Assembly (NCBI GenBank): GCA_954871525.1
Contig: OX940872.1
Location: 11,927,180 to 11,991,179 of the forward strand
DNA: 64,000 bases
Source: Parietaria judaica
Taxonomy: Eukaryota > Streptophyta > Magnoliopsida > Rosales > Urticaceae
Direction: 5' to 3'
Position numbers and translations under genes: made by a program. Of the stretch, positions 48,801 through 61,255 are shown in pieces (position 1 is the first letter of the stretch; every line of letters begins with the position of its first letter). Under the pieces are notes generated by a model that was given only the letters and a program-made list of their open reading frames with translations, was not told where the DNA came from and made no database searches.

Positions 48801-49374
48801 TAAACATATATTTCGATATCTTCAAGGATCTATATATAAAGGTTTATTTTATGCTAACAATTCTGGTCATCAGTTAATTGGTTATGCAGATGCAGGATAC
48901 TTATCTGATCCACACAAAGGTAGATCTCAGACAGGCTATTTGTTCACCAGTGGTGGTACTGCGATTTCATGGCGCTCTACAAAACAGACGATTACTGCCA
49001 CTTCATCAAATCATTCAGAGATCATAGCGATCCATAAAGCAAGTCGAGAATGTGTTTGGCTTCGATCAGTCACTCAACACATCCAAGAGACATGTGGATT
49101 ACCTTCAACAAAGGAGACACCGACATTAATGTACGAGGACAACACTGCATGCATTGAGCAACTGAAGCAGGGATACATCAAAGGATACCGGACGAAGCAT
49201 ATCTCTCCAAAGTTGTTCTACACACACGATCTTCAACAAAACGGTGATATTGATGTTAAACAGATTCGATCGACCGACAATCTAGTGGACTTGTTCACAA
49301 AGGCCTTACCTACTTCCACATTTGAGAAGCTAGTCCACAGGATTGGAATGCGACGACTCCGAAAAGTTAAGTGA
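45875..49374 (+). pseudogene. copia pol: protease, integrase, RT and RNase H
   Basis: The frame starts MDFPHKSLGSKSKSH and enters the protease at once (CLIDCVTTHTILQDRKYF; catalytic Asp kept). Integrase: WHDRLGHPGSSMMQKI with the HHCC finger (CAACSQGK), GDICGPI, RLDNAGEFRSQSF and HTQNGLVELFIKR. RT: PVGYKWVFVRKR, ARLVAQGFSQRPGID, MDVVTAYLYGSL and catalytic YVDDL. RNase H: YADAGYLSDPHKGRSQTGYL, EDNTACIEQLKQGYIKG, VDLFTKALPTSTFEKL. Breaks: TAG 47000-47002, TGA 47171-47173, TAA 48026-48028, frameshift near 48085, another near 48640. No usable protein remains. Confidence 0.93.
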
Positions 49375-49506
49375 TGTTGTCATCAGGGGGAGTAACACGC
49401 GCTGTACTCTTTTTCCTTTACCAAGATTTTATCCAAAATTGGGTTTTCCTGGAAAGGTTTTAACGAGACAGCTTACACTCAATTATGCGTGTTACGATGA
49501 CATTGA

Positions 49507-49520
49507 CATCCAAGGGGGAG
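49507..49520 (+). other. Copia polypurine tract
   Basis: ACATCCAAGGGGGAG ends exactly at the 3' LTR start; AAGGGGGAG is the likely plus-strand primer. Confidence 0.8.
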
Positions 49521-49738
49521 TGTTATAAAGGCATGATTTTGTGGATGCCAATTAGCTATATTCAACTATTGATTTCATAATCAAGGGCATGTAATCTTCA
49601 CACTAATTATGTTTGCCATCTTTGTATTTCTCTACTCCCGATAAATAAATGGCTTAGACTCCATTATAATACACACTCAAGCAATAACATTCTCTCTTTC
49701 CCTCTTTCTCAAGCTCTCTTGTTCTTTACTTTGTAACA
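49521..49738 (+). repeat. 3' LTR of the copia element
   Basis: Same ends and length as the 5' LTR, six substitutions apart. Followed by the ATTAT duplication, which merges with an ATT microsatellite. Confidence 0.95.
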
Positions 49739-49792
<54 letters not shown>

Positions 49793-49793
49793 G
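49739..49793. repeat. (ATT)n microsatellite
   Basis: About 18 ATT units starting with the copia target duplication. The left flank also has ATT repeats, so the element landed inside a microsatellite. Confidence 0.92.
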
Positions 49794-49810
49794 TAATTAT
49801 TAGTTTACAT

Positions 49811-50540
49811 TTGTTGAGGGCTAAAACCGACTCAACAAGTCACGACGTTGCACGTGGTAACGCCGACTTAAGAGGAGATTTTTCGATGGAAAAATGGTAG
49901 GGCCGTGTGCTACCTTTAATAGTATGTGGATTAATAATCGGACTAAGACATGAACGAAATAAAATAAGAGGAGAAGTAATAACTCAAGTACAAGTTTGGA
50001 TCCTCTAATACAAGCACAAAAAAGGAAAGAGGAATGTTGCTACCGATTTGTGCTAAAGACTATTCAGGTCCTTTTAAGAAGGATATTTGCTTCTATTTAC
50101 AAGTAAGGATTTGAGCTCTTAATTAAATGAAGTCTCATTACAAAGATAAGAACCCGAATCTCTGTGGTTCCAAAACTCTGTGTGCACGGGCTGAGCATGC
50201 GATCTTCTTTGGGAGACATGTTGTCGGAATCGGGATATTTTCTTATGGACGTATACTGCGAATTCTAGTTAGTCGGATTCTCCAAGCATTGGATTTGGGC
50301 AGGATTTCTTCTGGTCTTGTTCGCTGCTTCTTCTCTGTGTGACCGGCTTGTGCCTCTTCGACTGGGACCATGCCGGGTAGGCATGATCATCTTGATCGAT
50401 CAAAACTGAGAAAGTCGGGGTGGTCGTTGAGACCGAGTCTCCTTTCGTTGCTCATACTAGCCACATGTTTGTCTGGTTAAAGGTCTTTGTTTGACTTTTT
50501 GACCCGGGCGAATTTAGATCCGAACAATATTGTTCCTCAA
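49811..50540 (-). repeat. Repeat related to 29521-30730, opposite orientation (LTR-like)
   Basis: Read on the minus strand it contains GGGTCAAAAAGTCAAAC, CCAATGCTTGGAGAATCC and GGGTTCTTATCTTTGTAATG in the same order as matching words in 29521-30730. No coding domain. It may be a solo LTR; ends were not fixed with certainty. Confidence 0.4.
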
Positions 50541-51370
50541 TAATCAGAATTGAATAAAGGTATAATATTTTACTCCAAACAAGTAAGTATCAACTAAGCG
50601 AAATTCGTACATAACCCTCATCACGTAAATTCTTTCATGCATTACGAACCAAATAATTTTTTATTTATTTTAAAATCAAAACAAATTTGGTTAGATATCA
50701 AACGCATGTGGGTTACTGTAGTTTTTTAGCTGTACGAATGTTAGGTCAAAATATCAAAGTTGTATGAATAAGGCATCCAAATTATATTATTTTATTATTA
50801 TTACTATTATATTTATTTCTATACCCACTTGTAAAGGATAAGTTTCAGATGGAAGAAATGTCTGTCTTAAATAACATTAAAAATATTCGAGATTTTCAAC
50901 GATACTTGATATTAAATAACCATGATACGAGGATATATAGAGTATTAGAGTGTAATATTCATCATACATTTGATAATCCAATTAGGGTGAGGGTCTAAAA
51001 TGATTAATCATTATGCAATACTATAATCACTTGGAGTATAATATATAACTTACTTAAAAGAGCAATTTCTTGTTATTCTGAGTTTCTTCATATTTACTTT
51101 TAGTTGTCATATATAAATAATTGAATATTATAATATAATATTTATTTACGAAAAAAATGCATGTGATTTAACAAGAAGATATGAGAACTAGCAACTTTTT
51201 TCTTTCTTTCTGTAACTTAGTTCATACGATTTTTTTATCGACTCTGTGATATCGATTAATTTTATTTTGAGATACTAAGACAGTGAGGCATATCCGCATA
51301 TTCTCTGCACTTTCTTCATGATTATTGTTCATTTTAAAGACATAGTTATTTTTGCCGCAATTATCTTAAC

Positions 51371-51461
<91 letters not shown>

Positions 51462-52130
51462 AAATTTAAAATGAAAAACGTGGATTCAATTCAATTAAGA
51501 GTCGAGGACTTAGTCAAAGCATATCAAATGGAAATACATAGCGAAATACCTACCACAAGTTTAGGTACCTTATCTGTATTTTTGCCAAACAAGTGAAAGT
51601 CGATATCATCGTATCAATCGCAGCGTATAGAGTTGGTGTCAAATCGACCCAAAATATACGTATCCTTTTTTGGCATTATAACAAAATAATAGAGATTTTG
51701 TGACCACCATTATTATGTGTAACCAACGAATTTGAGGTGGATATAACTTATACTAAGGGGACAAAATATTTCTTTGTCATTTCCAAAATTTGTTACGGCA
51801 GAAGTACCATGAGAATGGGCTTTCACCATCCTCTTTGCACTAGAGTTCCTCCAAACCCGTAGCGAAATGTGAACATACGAAGGTTCGTCCAAAACTGTTA
51901 GGCAGAGTGAAAACACAAAAATTTGCCCCACGGTTTGGCGAAAACTGTCGTGGAATATGCGACGAAAAAATATGTCGTGGAAACTTTGCACGTTAGTTTT
52001 TAACGTAATGCAATTCTATTTTTGCACTGCATATATAAGGTTTTTTTTTTTTTCTCATTTGAGGAATTTACTTTTTGTTATTTAAATTCGACACTGTTTT
52101 GCAATAACGCGAAAGAAGGTACAAATTAAT
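50541..52130. other. Intergenic, AT-rich
   Basis: No gene supported apart from short chance frames. Contains a large TA microsatellite at 51375-51458. Confidence 0.5.
51375..51458. repeat. (TA)n microsatellite, 84 bp
   Basis: Longest uninterrupted TA run in the window; produces a false YIYIYI frame. Confidence 0.95.
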
Positions 52131-52136
52131 CTATAG

Positions 52137-52306
52137 TTAACAACCCATGAGTTGAGAGCCCATTGGAGACGAGACGCCCTGAGCACCGTCACGACGTTCT
52201 TTTGGATTAGCCACCCAATCTACAAGGCCTTCGTTGACAAATTTTCTCAAATTTTCATGGACGCTACCGTCGACCACTACTCAACGGAACAGAAGCTCTA
52301 TAAAAG
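52137..52306 (+). pseudogene. Unrecognised exon-like fragment
   Basis: A GC-richer island open for about 57 codons reads ELRAHWRRDALSTVTTFFWI, SHPIYKAFVDKFSQIFMDAT and VDHYSTEQKLYKR, followed by a possible donor (AAAAG/GTCATC). It begins after TAG (52134-52136) without a start codon and has no partner exon nearby, since ATA repeats and a T tract follow. Composition and lack of low-complexity bias suggest a real, probably captured or orphaned exon. I do not recognise the family. Confidence 0.35.
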
Positions 52307-52383
52307 GTCATCCATTCATTTATGAAAGAAATAGACAGATAAAAAATGTCTTATAAATTCCTCTCAAAACCTTACCAATTGAA

Positions 52384-52384
<1 letters not shown>

Positions 52385-52434
<50 letters not shown>
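52385..52434. repeat. (AAT)n microsatellite
   Basis: About 16 AAT units just after the exon-like fragment. Confidence 0.92.
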
Positions 52435-52899
52435 CATAAACGATACAATACTACGTTTCTTAATGTATACGTAAGATTTTTTTTTTTTTTTTTTTTTTAT
52501 AGGTTTGAGTTTATTCAATGATTTGATAAGTGTGCACATGATTATATATTAATGGTTGTTTTTATTCAACAGGCATATCTACAACATTAATATTTGTTAA
52601 CAATAGTGAATAATCCCTATGTTACATATGAGATTAATTTTCAGGATGAAAAAAGTATAGTATAATTCTCATGAGCTGCATGGATGGGTTAATCAAGATA
52701 GAAAAAGAGTACAAAATATAAAGAGACACAAATTTGTATTTTCACATTTTGTTTTCATCTGTCTATTATTTTGTCTAAATAAATCGTATCATAATTGATA
52801 ATTAGTGTTGAAGATAATCGCCTTATTTTGTCTAAATAAATTGTATCATATTATTTTGTCTCCCCTTCATTAGTACATTTTCATTAATCTCTTTATAAA

Positions 52900-55800
52900 T
52901 CTCTAGTTTTCAAATACCAATCTTGTAGACTAACTTCTTAAAGGAAGACGTAGGAAACGCCTTGGTGAACAAATCTGCAAGATTGTCACTAGAACAATTT
53001 GATGACAAACATCAATATCTCCCTTTTCCTGAAGTTCGTGAGTAAAGAAGAACTTACAGAAATGTGTTTCGTTCTATCTCCTTAAATGTCTCATTTGGTC
53101 TGAGTTATACAAGTTGTATTATCTTCTTACAAGACAGTTGGACTTCCTATATTTATTTGAAGATCGCATGACTCTTTGATATGATGGATTAAAGACCTTA
53201 GCCATACACATTCACGACTTGCTTCATGAAGAGCTAACAACTCAACGTGATTTGAAGAAGTGGCTGTAAGGGTCTGTTTTGTTGAGCGCCAGGATATCGC
53301 GGTGTCACCATATGTAAATACATATCCAATTTGTGACCACACTTTATGGGGATTATATAAATATCAAGCATTGACATATCCAATCAATCCGGACTTCGAG
53401 TCCTTTGATTAAAATAATCCCATATCAGATGTTCCTAGAAAATATCTTAGAATTTTCTTAACACCAGTCCAATGTATTCGAGTTAGAGAACAACTAAATC
53501 TTTCTAGCAGATTAACAAAAAAAAGCAATATTAGGACGAGTGTGATTAGCAAGATACATTAGCATTAACAAAAAAAATCAATATTAGGACGAGTGTGATT
53601 AGCAAGATACATTAGCGCCCCGATGACACTAATATATGGTACTTCAGGACCAATGAGTTCTTCTTCTTAACGGGGGCAAAATGGATCCTTTTTCACATCT
53701 ACTTATCGAACAATCATGGGGGAACTTAAAGGAAGTGAATTATCTATGTTGAATCATTTAAGGATCTTCTCGACATATGATAACTTGCAAACAAAATCCC
53801 TTTTAACAAATGTTCAATCTGAAGGCCAAGACAAAATTTTGTTTTTCTTAAGTCTTACATTTTGAATTAACTTTTCAAGTATTTCATCGTCTCCGCAAGT
53901 TCATCATGTGTTCCAATGGTGTTCAAATCATAAACATAAACCGCGATGATGGAAAATCCGGGTTTTATCAATTTGATAAAAAAACATGGACATATTTCAT
54001 TGTTGATGTATCATTGATTCAAGAGGTATACATTGAGACAATTATACCACATTTGACTAGATTGTTTTAGCCCGTACAAAGATCTTTGGAGCTTTATAAA
54101 GTTCATTTCTCGGGGTTTCGAGATGCATGTTTCTTGCACTCTTAATCCTTCAGGGACTTTCATGTAAATATCATTATGAAGTGACCGATATAAATAGGCT
54201 GTCACGACATCCATTAAATTCATTTGGAGTCCCTCTGAAATCGACATACTAAGTATAAATCAGAACGTGATTGCATCCATAACCGGTGAATATGTCTCTT
54301 CATAATCAATTCATGGTCTTTCTGAAAATCCTTGTGCAACGAGTCACGCTTTGTATCTTACGACCTCGTTTTTTTTTTTTCATTTTGTTTGCGCACATAT
54401 ACCCATTTATATCCTAGGTTTAAAATTTTCAGGTTTCTAGACAACAAGTCAAGGACATGGCACTTATTGAGTGAATTCAATTCTTTTTCATTGGCATATT
54501 TCCAATTTGGCCCATCATTTCTTCGTCGGCATTCATTTACCGATCTTGGTTCACGATCCGCGTTTCTTTCAAAATATCTAATGCAATTGCATGTGCAAAT
54601 ATATCATCCACAACAATTTCTATTGTATTCCATTATTTACCTGAAATGAGATAGTTAATTGATATCTCTTCATTGTCATATTTTTCAAGTGTTTCATCAT
54701 ATTTTAGAGATGTCTCTTCATTTATCACGTTTATTTCTTCAGGAAGTGTGATGTCATTTGATGTACAAACTTGATGAACTTTTTCCTTTCTGTTTCTTGG
54801 GTTTTTTTATCTGTTGATCCAATCGGTCTACCACGCTTTTGGCGTGCTTTAGACTCATTTGCTAGCATATTTCTCATTTCTTCAATAGGAAGAGTAATGC
54901 TACAAGGATCATTAGCAACTGGTTTGTGTGATTTTATCTCGATCTTAACATCTGTAAATGCATCAGGCAATGTATTTGCGACCTTTTGTAAGTGAGTAAT
55001 CTTCTTAACTTCTATTTTACATTACAAGGATGAAAATGAGACAATGTCAATGCATTCCATGAAATTTCTTGTCTTTCTTTTTCAGATGTTTGTTTATCAA
55101 CCACTAATGAAGGAAAATTATCTCATCAAATTGACAAACCTCAAATCATGCCTTAAACATATCACTTAGTCACGGGTTAAAAATGTTTAATAATGGAGGG
55201 TGAATCGAACCCACCATAAATTCTCAATTTTCTTTAGGGTCCCATTTTTCTAAGTTGAGGGGAAAATATTGCGAAATAAACTGCACACCCAAAAACTCTC
55301 AAATGAGAGATATTTTTTGGCCAGTGACAAGCTGCAACAGGGAAAATTTATGATATGCAGCTGGCCTTACTCGTATTTAATGATGCGACATGCAATATTG
55401 CATGTCCCCAAACAGAATTCAGTAACTTTGTTTTTATAAGTTAGGGCCTAGAAATCAACTTAAGAGTCTTAACAAATGATTTTGGTAACCCGTTTTGGGT
55501 ATGAGTATGAGCCACGGGGGTGTTCAATCGTGATTCCAATTGACATACAATAATTATTAAACAATTGAGATGTAATTTCCCCAACATTGTCCAAACGGAT
55601 ACTCTTTATCGCATGGTTTGGAAACTGTGCTCTTAATCAAATGATTTGAGCAAGGAGTCTTACAAATACAGCATTGCGAGTGAACAATAAACAAGAATGT
55701 GACCAACGTGCCAATGCATCAACAAGTACCACAAAGTACTTTAATTTCCCGCTTAGCAGGGTAATAGGTCCACATATCTGCTTGAATTCGTTCTACAAAT

Positions 55801-56450
55801 GTGGACATTTAGTTGCAACTTTTATTGGATATGGTCTTGTCGTTATCAGTTTTCTATGAAACAAAGCAACACAAGGGAATTTTTTTGACAAAAAGGACAT
55901 TTTTATTCTTAAGAGTATGTCCATGTGAATTTTTTTATGATTCTTTGCATTATTATGGAATTCGGGTGACCTAAACAATCATGCCATATCATAAAATTTA
56001 ATGGGTTCATTCGTTTTTTGTTAATCAGCATATTGGATTCAATTGGATTAATAAAAGTATATTATAATCCAGAACTGTATGATAGATGTGATATACAATT
56101 ATTCAACGTCATTTTCATTTGTTGTCTCGATGTGATAACCATTTCGGCGAATATCTTTAAAACTCAACAAGTTTCTTTTTTATCTGCTTGAGAACATTGG
56201 ATCGTTGATGATAAGTTGTGTACCATTCAGTAACATTATATTGGCTTTTCTGAAGCATTCGATAAGATATGATGCACCAGATATTGTGTTCACTTTAGCT
56301 TTAGCTAATACGACATGCGAAAAATATTTTTTACCTCTCAAAATGGTATGTGTTGTCGTCGCACAATCCGCCAAGCAAAGTGATTCCCGTTGCCTTTCAC
56401 ATAATTATAGAGACTTTCGTCCATAGTTCCGTTGGAGATCGATACCTTGA
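52900..56450 (-). mobile_element. Decayed copia element, minus strand
   Basis: Copia pieces appear in order on the minus strand: protease (56374-56180: DCATTTHTILRGKKYFSH, VNTISGASYLIECFRKANIM); integrase and linker in shattered frames at 55.0-56.1 kb; linker MPDAFTDVKIEIKSH..KRGRPIGSTDKK (54970-54731); RT NLMDVVTAYLYRSLHNDIYM, KLQRSLYGLKQSSQMWYN (54247-54011); RNase H QIGYVFTYGDTAISWRSTKQ, LTATSSNHVELLALHEASRE (53342-53127). The pieces are close relatives of the copia at 45626-49738 but much more mutated. A short direct duplication is seen at about 53513-53615. No LTRs were found. Confidence 0.85.
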
Positions 56451-57525
56451 TCCATATGATTATCACAAATTTAAGCCGTCAATCCGGCCGTGTAACATTT
56501 AAAAAATATTTATGGCGGAAAACTTGTTATCCCGTACAACGGATCGACAACCAGATAATCGCGATTACAAGATCTGATAAATTACCAGAAATTTAGTTTT
56601 CATAATTCATTATTAATAATCTAGTATATAGGAAATAATAAAGCACTAAACTAAGGTTTGAATTTATTGACCCAATGCTTAAGGCCGTACCTCAGATATG
56701 ACGACTTCCGGTTGCGCGTTCTGAACTGGGTAGGGCTTCGCCGATGTTGAGGGAACCAATTTGGCAAAATTCTTCCCAGATTTTTTTATTTCTATATATG
56801 TAAATATAATTAATTTTCTCAAACCAATGGTCCATATTGAATATATAAATATCCAATGGTTAAAATTAACTAGGGATTTAATAAAATAAGGAAACCAAAT
56901 AACCAATCATATCCTTATATGGGTACTTATGCCGCCAAAATCGCGTGGAATCAATTCGGCAAAGTTTGGGCAACATTCAATTGCTATACACATATATATA
57001 CCAAATATATATATATATTTAATTATAATATATATCTATAAATTATTAATAAGAATTTTAACAATTAAATCAAAATAATTAAATTATATTATTAATTACT
57101 GATCTCAATATCACACATTAATGCGAAAGGTTCTTTAAGAAAACTTTCTTAGAATTAAATTTTCAACAAATTTCAGTTTGATAAAAAATTCAAATTCCAC
57201 ATTTTTTTTTCAGTTAAATTTTTGGTACCAAACTTTGATACTTTTGCCATGTCAAAAATAAAACTTCTAAAATCTGACCCAGACCTCAGTTTTGATTTTA
57301 TGTATCCTGAAAAATGATAAACATATCAAATCTTTAAATCACATACGTATTGTGATATGCATTTTTCGGAACATATAAAAATTAGGTCCTCTTTTGTAAA
57401 GTCAAAGCCCACCAATAAAAGTCAAAACTCACCTATGAATTCAAAGACCAGAGGACCACGAGCTAACACATTTTGCAAGGCCTTGAGCCACGAATACAAA
57501 TAAGACAAAGCCCTTAACTAGAAAG
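56451..57525. other. Intergenic, AT-rich
   Basis: No gene or clear repeat structure, apart from short TA runs near 57000. Short frames lack any recognisable domain. Confidence 0.5.
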
Positions 57526-57529
57526 GCAC

Positions 57530-57775
57530 CTCGCCTTGCGAGGTAACTTGTCCTGGCAAGCTCCTCACCTAGCGAGGTACCTTGCCCTCGTTTGGCGAAG
57601 TACCTTGCCCTGGCGAGCCCCTCGCCTGACGTGGTACCTTGCCCTGGGGATAACCTTGCCCAAAGAAGACCCTTGCCTGGCGAGCACCTCGCCCGACGAA
57701 GACCTTAGCCTGGCAAGCACCTCCCCCGATGAAGACCCTGGCTTGGCAAGCACCTCGCCAAAACTTGACGAAGGG
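57530..57775. repeat. Degenerate GC-rich minisatellite
   Basis: About seven degenerate copies of a roughly 30-36 bp unit built around CCTTGCCTGGCGAGCACCTC with GACGAAGACC spacers. It makes arginine/serine-rich frames on both strands that are not convincing genes. It lies next to the chromovirus LTR and may be retroelement-derived. Confidence 0.65.
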
Positions 57776-59531
57776 ATAACTTACAATTATTCCACACGAC
57801 GAGGAGATCCGAGCTCACGAAGATCGTCAAAAAATCCCCCAGATTCCCCCGGACTCAACGTACGAACTCGGAGACAACCAGAAGACATAAAAGACGAGCC
57901 AAGGAGCATTAGCGAGCCCCTCGACAAGGAAAGGAGCCGCGGCCAGGCCCCTCGGGCAATGAAGAAATTTGCAAGCCCTCTTGAGTGCAATTACAGGGAA
58001 TTGGTTTTCGCATGAATAGTAGCCTTCCTATAACAACCCCCTTCCCAGGGACTATTACAACTATACCTTATCTAAAACTAAATCCCTAATCTTAGATATA
58101 TTTAATAAAAATATAGGTCTTTGACTTTAGCGTGCAAATAAAACAGACTTTTATAAAAATTAAAAAAAAAAACTTATAGACAATAGTATTCAAAACAAAT
58201 TCACAAAAAGAACATTTACACAAGAAAAACGTAGCGGAGCTCCTAGGTATTGTTTTTGAAAACATGACACAACAAAAAGTTAAAACAACCCTCCTATTCC
58301 AAGATCCGTTTTCCACCATATGCGCCATATACGTCGCATCACTGACCCCGTACCATCCGCATTTAGCCATTCATCGGTTTCTTTCCTAGATCTACAACAC
58401 AACTATACGAGTGAGCTAACGCTCAGTATACGCAAAAGCTTTGTATTACTCACAAAAATAACTCATTGAACAATCACATTCGAATGCATAAATGCAATGC
58501 CAAATTATAATTTATAGCTTTTTAGAAACATAGTATTGGGCCCTACGTGCGTACTAGCGCGCTATAATACCTACGGGGGACCGGGGGCGCGACCCTAACC
58601 AAGTCAGCCCGTGCAAAATATCTCACGAGGTATCATTTGAGATTACGCGACTCAATGCAGTTGAAGGCTTCATACACATTGTAATCAAAGATTACGCGAC
58701 CTGATACAATGGTTGGTACGACGCAATTTAGTAAAAGTGTCATACATATATTTAATATCACTATAGATTATATGTATTTCTTAATGCTCATGCTTTCCCG
58801 ATACGCTCACCACGTATACCGAGCATATTCTTAGTACGGTAAAATTAAAATACCAGACAATACAACCATAAATTTCACATCACACACAATCAAACAAACC
58901 ACATTATTATTGTTGTGTTGTAGTTAGTACTTTTAGGTACCTTACTTGAGCCGAAACACTACGAAACACGAGTCTATGCTTCTTTTGAATAAAAACTCCT
59001 TTATATATCTATATAACTATTAGTTTATTATACTAAAATAAATCTTTGACGTTAAACTTCCATGCAAGAAAAGAGGACTCTCTATCTCTCTGACTCTGCA
59101 TATGTTTCTTAGTTTCTTTTCGTAAATAATCTGAAATGAAAACCCTAAACACAATTCTCTTTCTCTTGTACTATAAATATATATGCATAATACAATAATA
59201 AGTTTCATACCATAATTTGCATGCCCATAACTATGTATCATGCAGTCAATAATATGTTACAATAAATTGACGAAACAATAGCCGGCCCTGTAAAAAGTGG
59301 GCCTAATCCTTGGGGATGTGGTAATACGTCCCATCGGCTAAAGCTTGAAGAACTCCTAAAAGGAGAAAAAGATGGCTTTTCCCGGATGAAATGGTTGTTC
59401 TATATGACAATCATTAATTTAGATTTCTTAGCATTATGCAAAGGGCGCGCATGTGTGTATATATATATAATATTTATTAGAAATTAAATACTTTTATTAG
59501 CCCATTTCTACATACTTATGTACGTGAGAAC

Positions 59532-60514
59532 TAGAGCTGTTCATATGGGGCGGCCCCACTGCAGGGTGGCAGCCCGCAATGCCCGAGGCCACTCGAGCCT
59601 GCCTGCCCTAGGCCCGTCTGGGTCAGCCTGCCCGCAGCCCGAGGTGGCTGCTGGACCACGGGCTTCTACCTTTTTTTCTTTCTTTTTTTTTTAAAAAACG
59701 TGGATCATTGGATTGTTATATCTAATGGGTGCAAGAGATTCGATATATATATATTTATTTGAAAAGTACCTTAACATTTATGTAATTGACCAATTAATAG
59801 AATTGGTTGGTATAAGTACCAAATTAATATATTTTGGTGCATGTTCTGCAAAATAACGGCTATTTAGTACATGAAATAAAAAAAAATATATTATTTTCAT
59901 TGTATAATAAATAATAAAAAACGGCTGTAATAAAACAAATCATTAATAAAAATTAAATATATACAGTTAAAATATATTGTTAGTATAACATAATACTGTT
60001 AGTATAATTAGGTATATTGTTTTACCTAATTATAATATATTACTGTTATATTGTTACTTAGGTATATTATTAATATAATATATTACTGTTAGTATAATTA
60101 TTAGTATAATATACAGTTTAGATATAATGTATTACTGTTATAATATATTGTTAGCACTTAGCAATTAGCATATAGTATTAGTAACGTAAATATTCTTACA
60201 CAGTTTCGTTAGTTTAGTATATTATATTGTTAGTTATATATTATATATTATATAATATATAGTTTCGTTAGTTATACTATATAGTATTAGTAACGTAAAT
60301 ATGAAACGTTATATAAATAAAGTAACGTATACATTTGCTCATAAATATGAAATGATGGGCTGCATTTGTAATTAACTTTTATTTAAAAAAAATAAAAAAA
60401 TAAATGATGCAGGTCGGGCCGGGCAGCCCGAGCAGGACTTCGGGGGGGGGGGCGGCCTGTCAAAACGCGGGCTCGGGCTGAGGCCCGTGGGGCCTGCCCG
60501 TATGAACAGGATTA
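59532..60514. mobile_element. Non-autonomous hAT element, 983 bp
   Basis: Perfect 8-bp target duplication GTGAGAAC (59524-59531 and 60515-60522). Inverted ends TAGAGCTGTTCATATGGGGC and TAATCCTGTTCATACGGGCA. Subterminal regions are very GC-rich (GGGCCGGGCAGCCCGAGCAG; GCCCGAGGCC) around a core of >75% AT with TATAATATATTAC-type repeats. No transposase. Confidence 0.93.
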
Positions 60515-60812
60515 GTGAGAACCCACCATTAAATTATAGGTACCTTGCCCAAGATTACTATTAATTATCTATATATATTAATAAATAATTAACACATGCT
60601 TATCACCCACTCTACTATCTTTAGAAATCAAAGAAACACATATATAAACATCATCTACATCCCTAGAAAAATTTCATAACTATAATATAACTAGATGTAA
60701 AATTATAATTAAAAATTCTTAAAAAGATTCGAGCTCACCAACAGCTTCAAGTAGAAAAGAGCGTCGACCAGGACACACGAGATAAAGATATTCATTAGGA
60801 AGATTGTAGATG

Positions 60813-60814
<2 letters not shown>

Positions 60815-60855
<41 letters not shown>
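60815..60855. repeat. (ATT)n microsatellite in the chromovirus LTR
   Basis: About 13 ATT units. Confidence 0.9.
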
Positions 60856-60859
<4 letters not shown>

Positions 60860-61255
60860 AAGGAGATAAGACTAAATAAGAGTCAGTTCCCACATTTGTG
60901 AATAAACACATGGATAGATAATTCGACACTTATCAAAGTAATGATAACCTTACTTATATATATATATAAAGTCGGCTGATAACCTTCTGCATATAAATTG
61001 TTCACAATTTACATAACATAGTATTTAAGTTTTGCGTATTTGCATACAAAATAGAAGAAGTAATTTTTATATCAAGGTCCTCATGGTTTATAAAAATAAC
61101 CAAGAGGGTACTCATTACAACCGGAGATAATGCACTTTCAAAACTAAATACAAGGTATATTTTTCTTATCATCGTTGAAACTTTAAACGATAATATACAG
61201 AACTTTTACGGCTACTACAATCCTCCCTCCTTACAAAATTTTCGTCCTTGAAAAT

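Larger units (their letters stand above)
45626..49738 (+). mobile_element. Ty1/copia LTR retrotransposon lacking gag, 4.1 kb
   Basis: Two 218-bp LTRs (45626-45843, 49521-49738), 5-bp target duplication ATTAT (45621-45625 and 49739-49743), primer site and polypurine tract are all present. The order protease-integrase-RT-RNase H is that of copia. Only about 30 bp separate the 5' LTR from the protease region, so the whole gag domain is absent. By eye the LTRs differ at six of 218 positions, so insertion is fairly recent. Confidence 0.95.
58013..61219 (-). repeat. 3' LTR of a chromovirus (minus strand), containing a hAT element
   Basis: On the minus strand it starts TGTAGTAGCCGTAAAAG right after the purine stretch AAGGAGGGAGGAT and ends GGCTACTATTCA, giving inverted termini (TAGTAGCC/GGCTACTA). 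The length is 3207 bp, or about 2.2 kb without the hAT element, which fits the long LTRs of Tekay-type chromoviruses. The partner LTR is outside the window, so the left border is inferred. Confidence 0.6.

Noticed and set aside
57536..58015. 159-aa frame starting MRGNLSWQAP
   Set aside because: Built from the degenerate GC-rich repeat; low-complexity and open on both strands.
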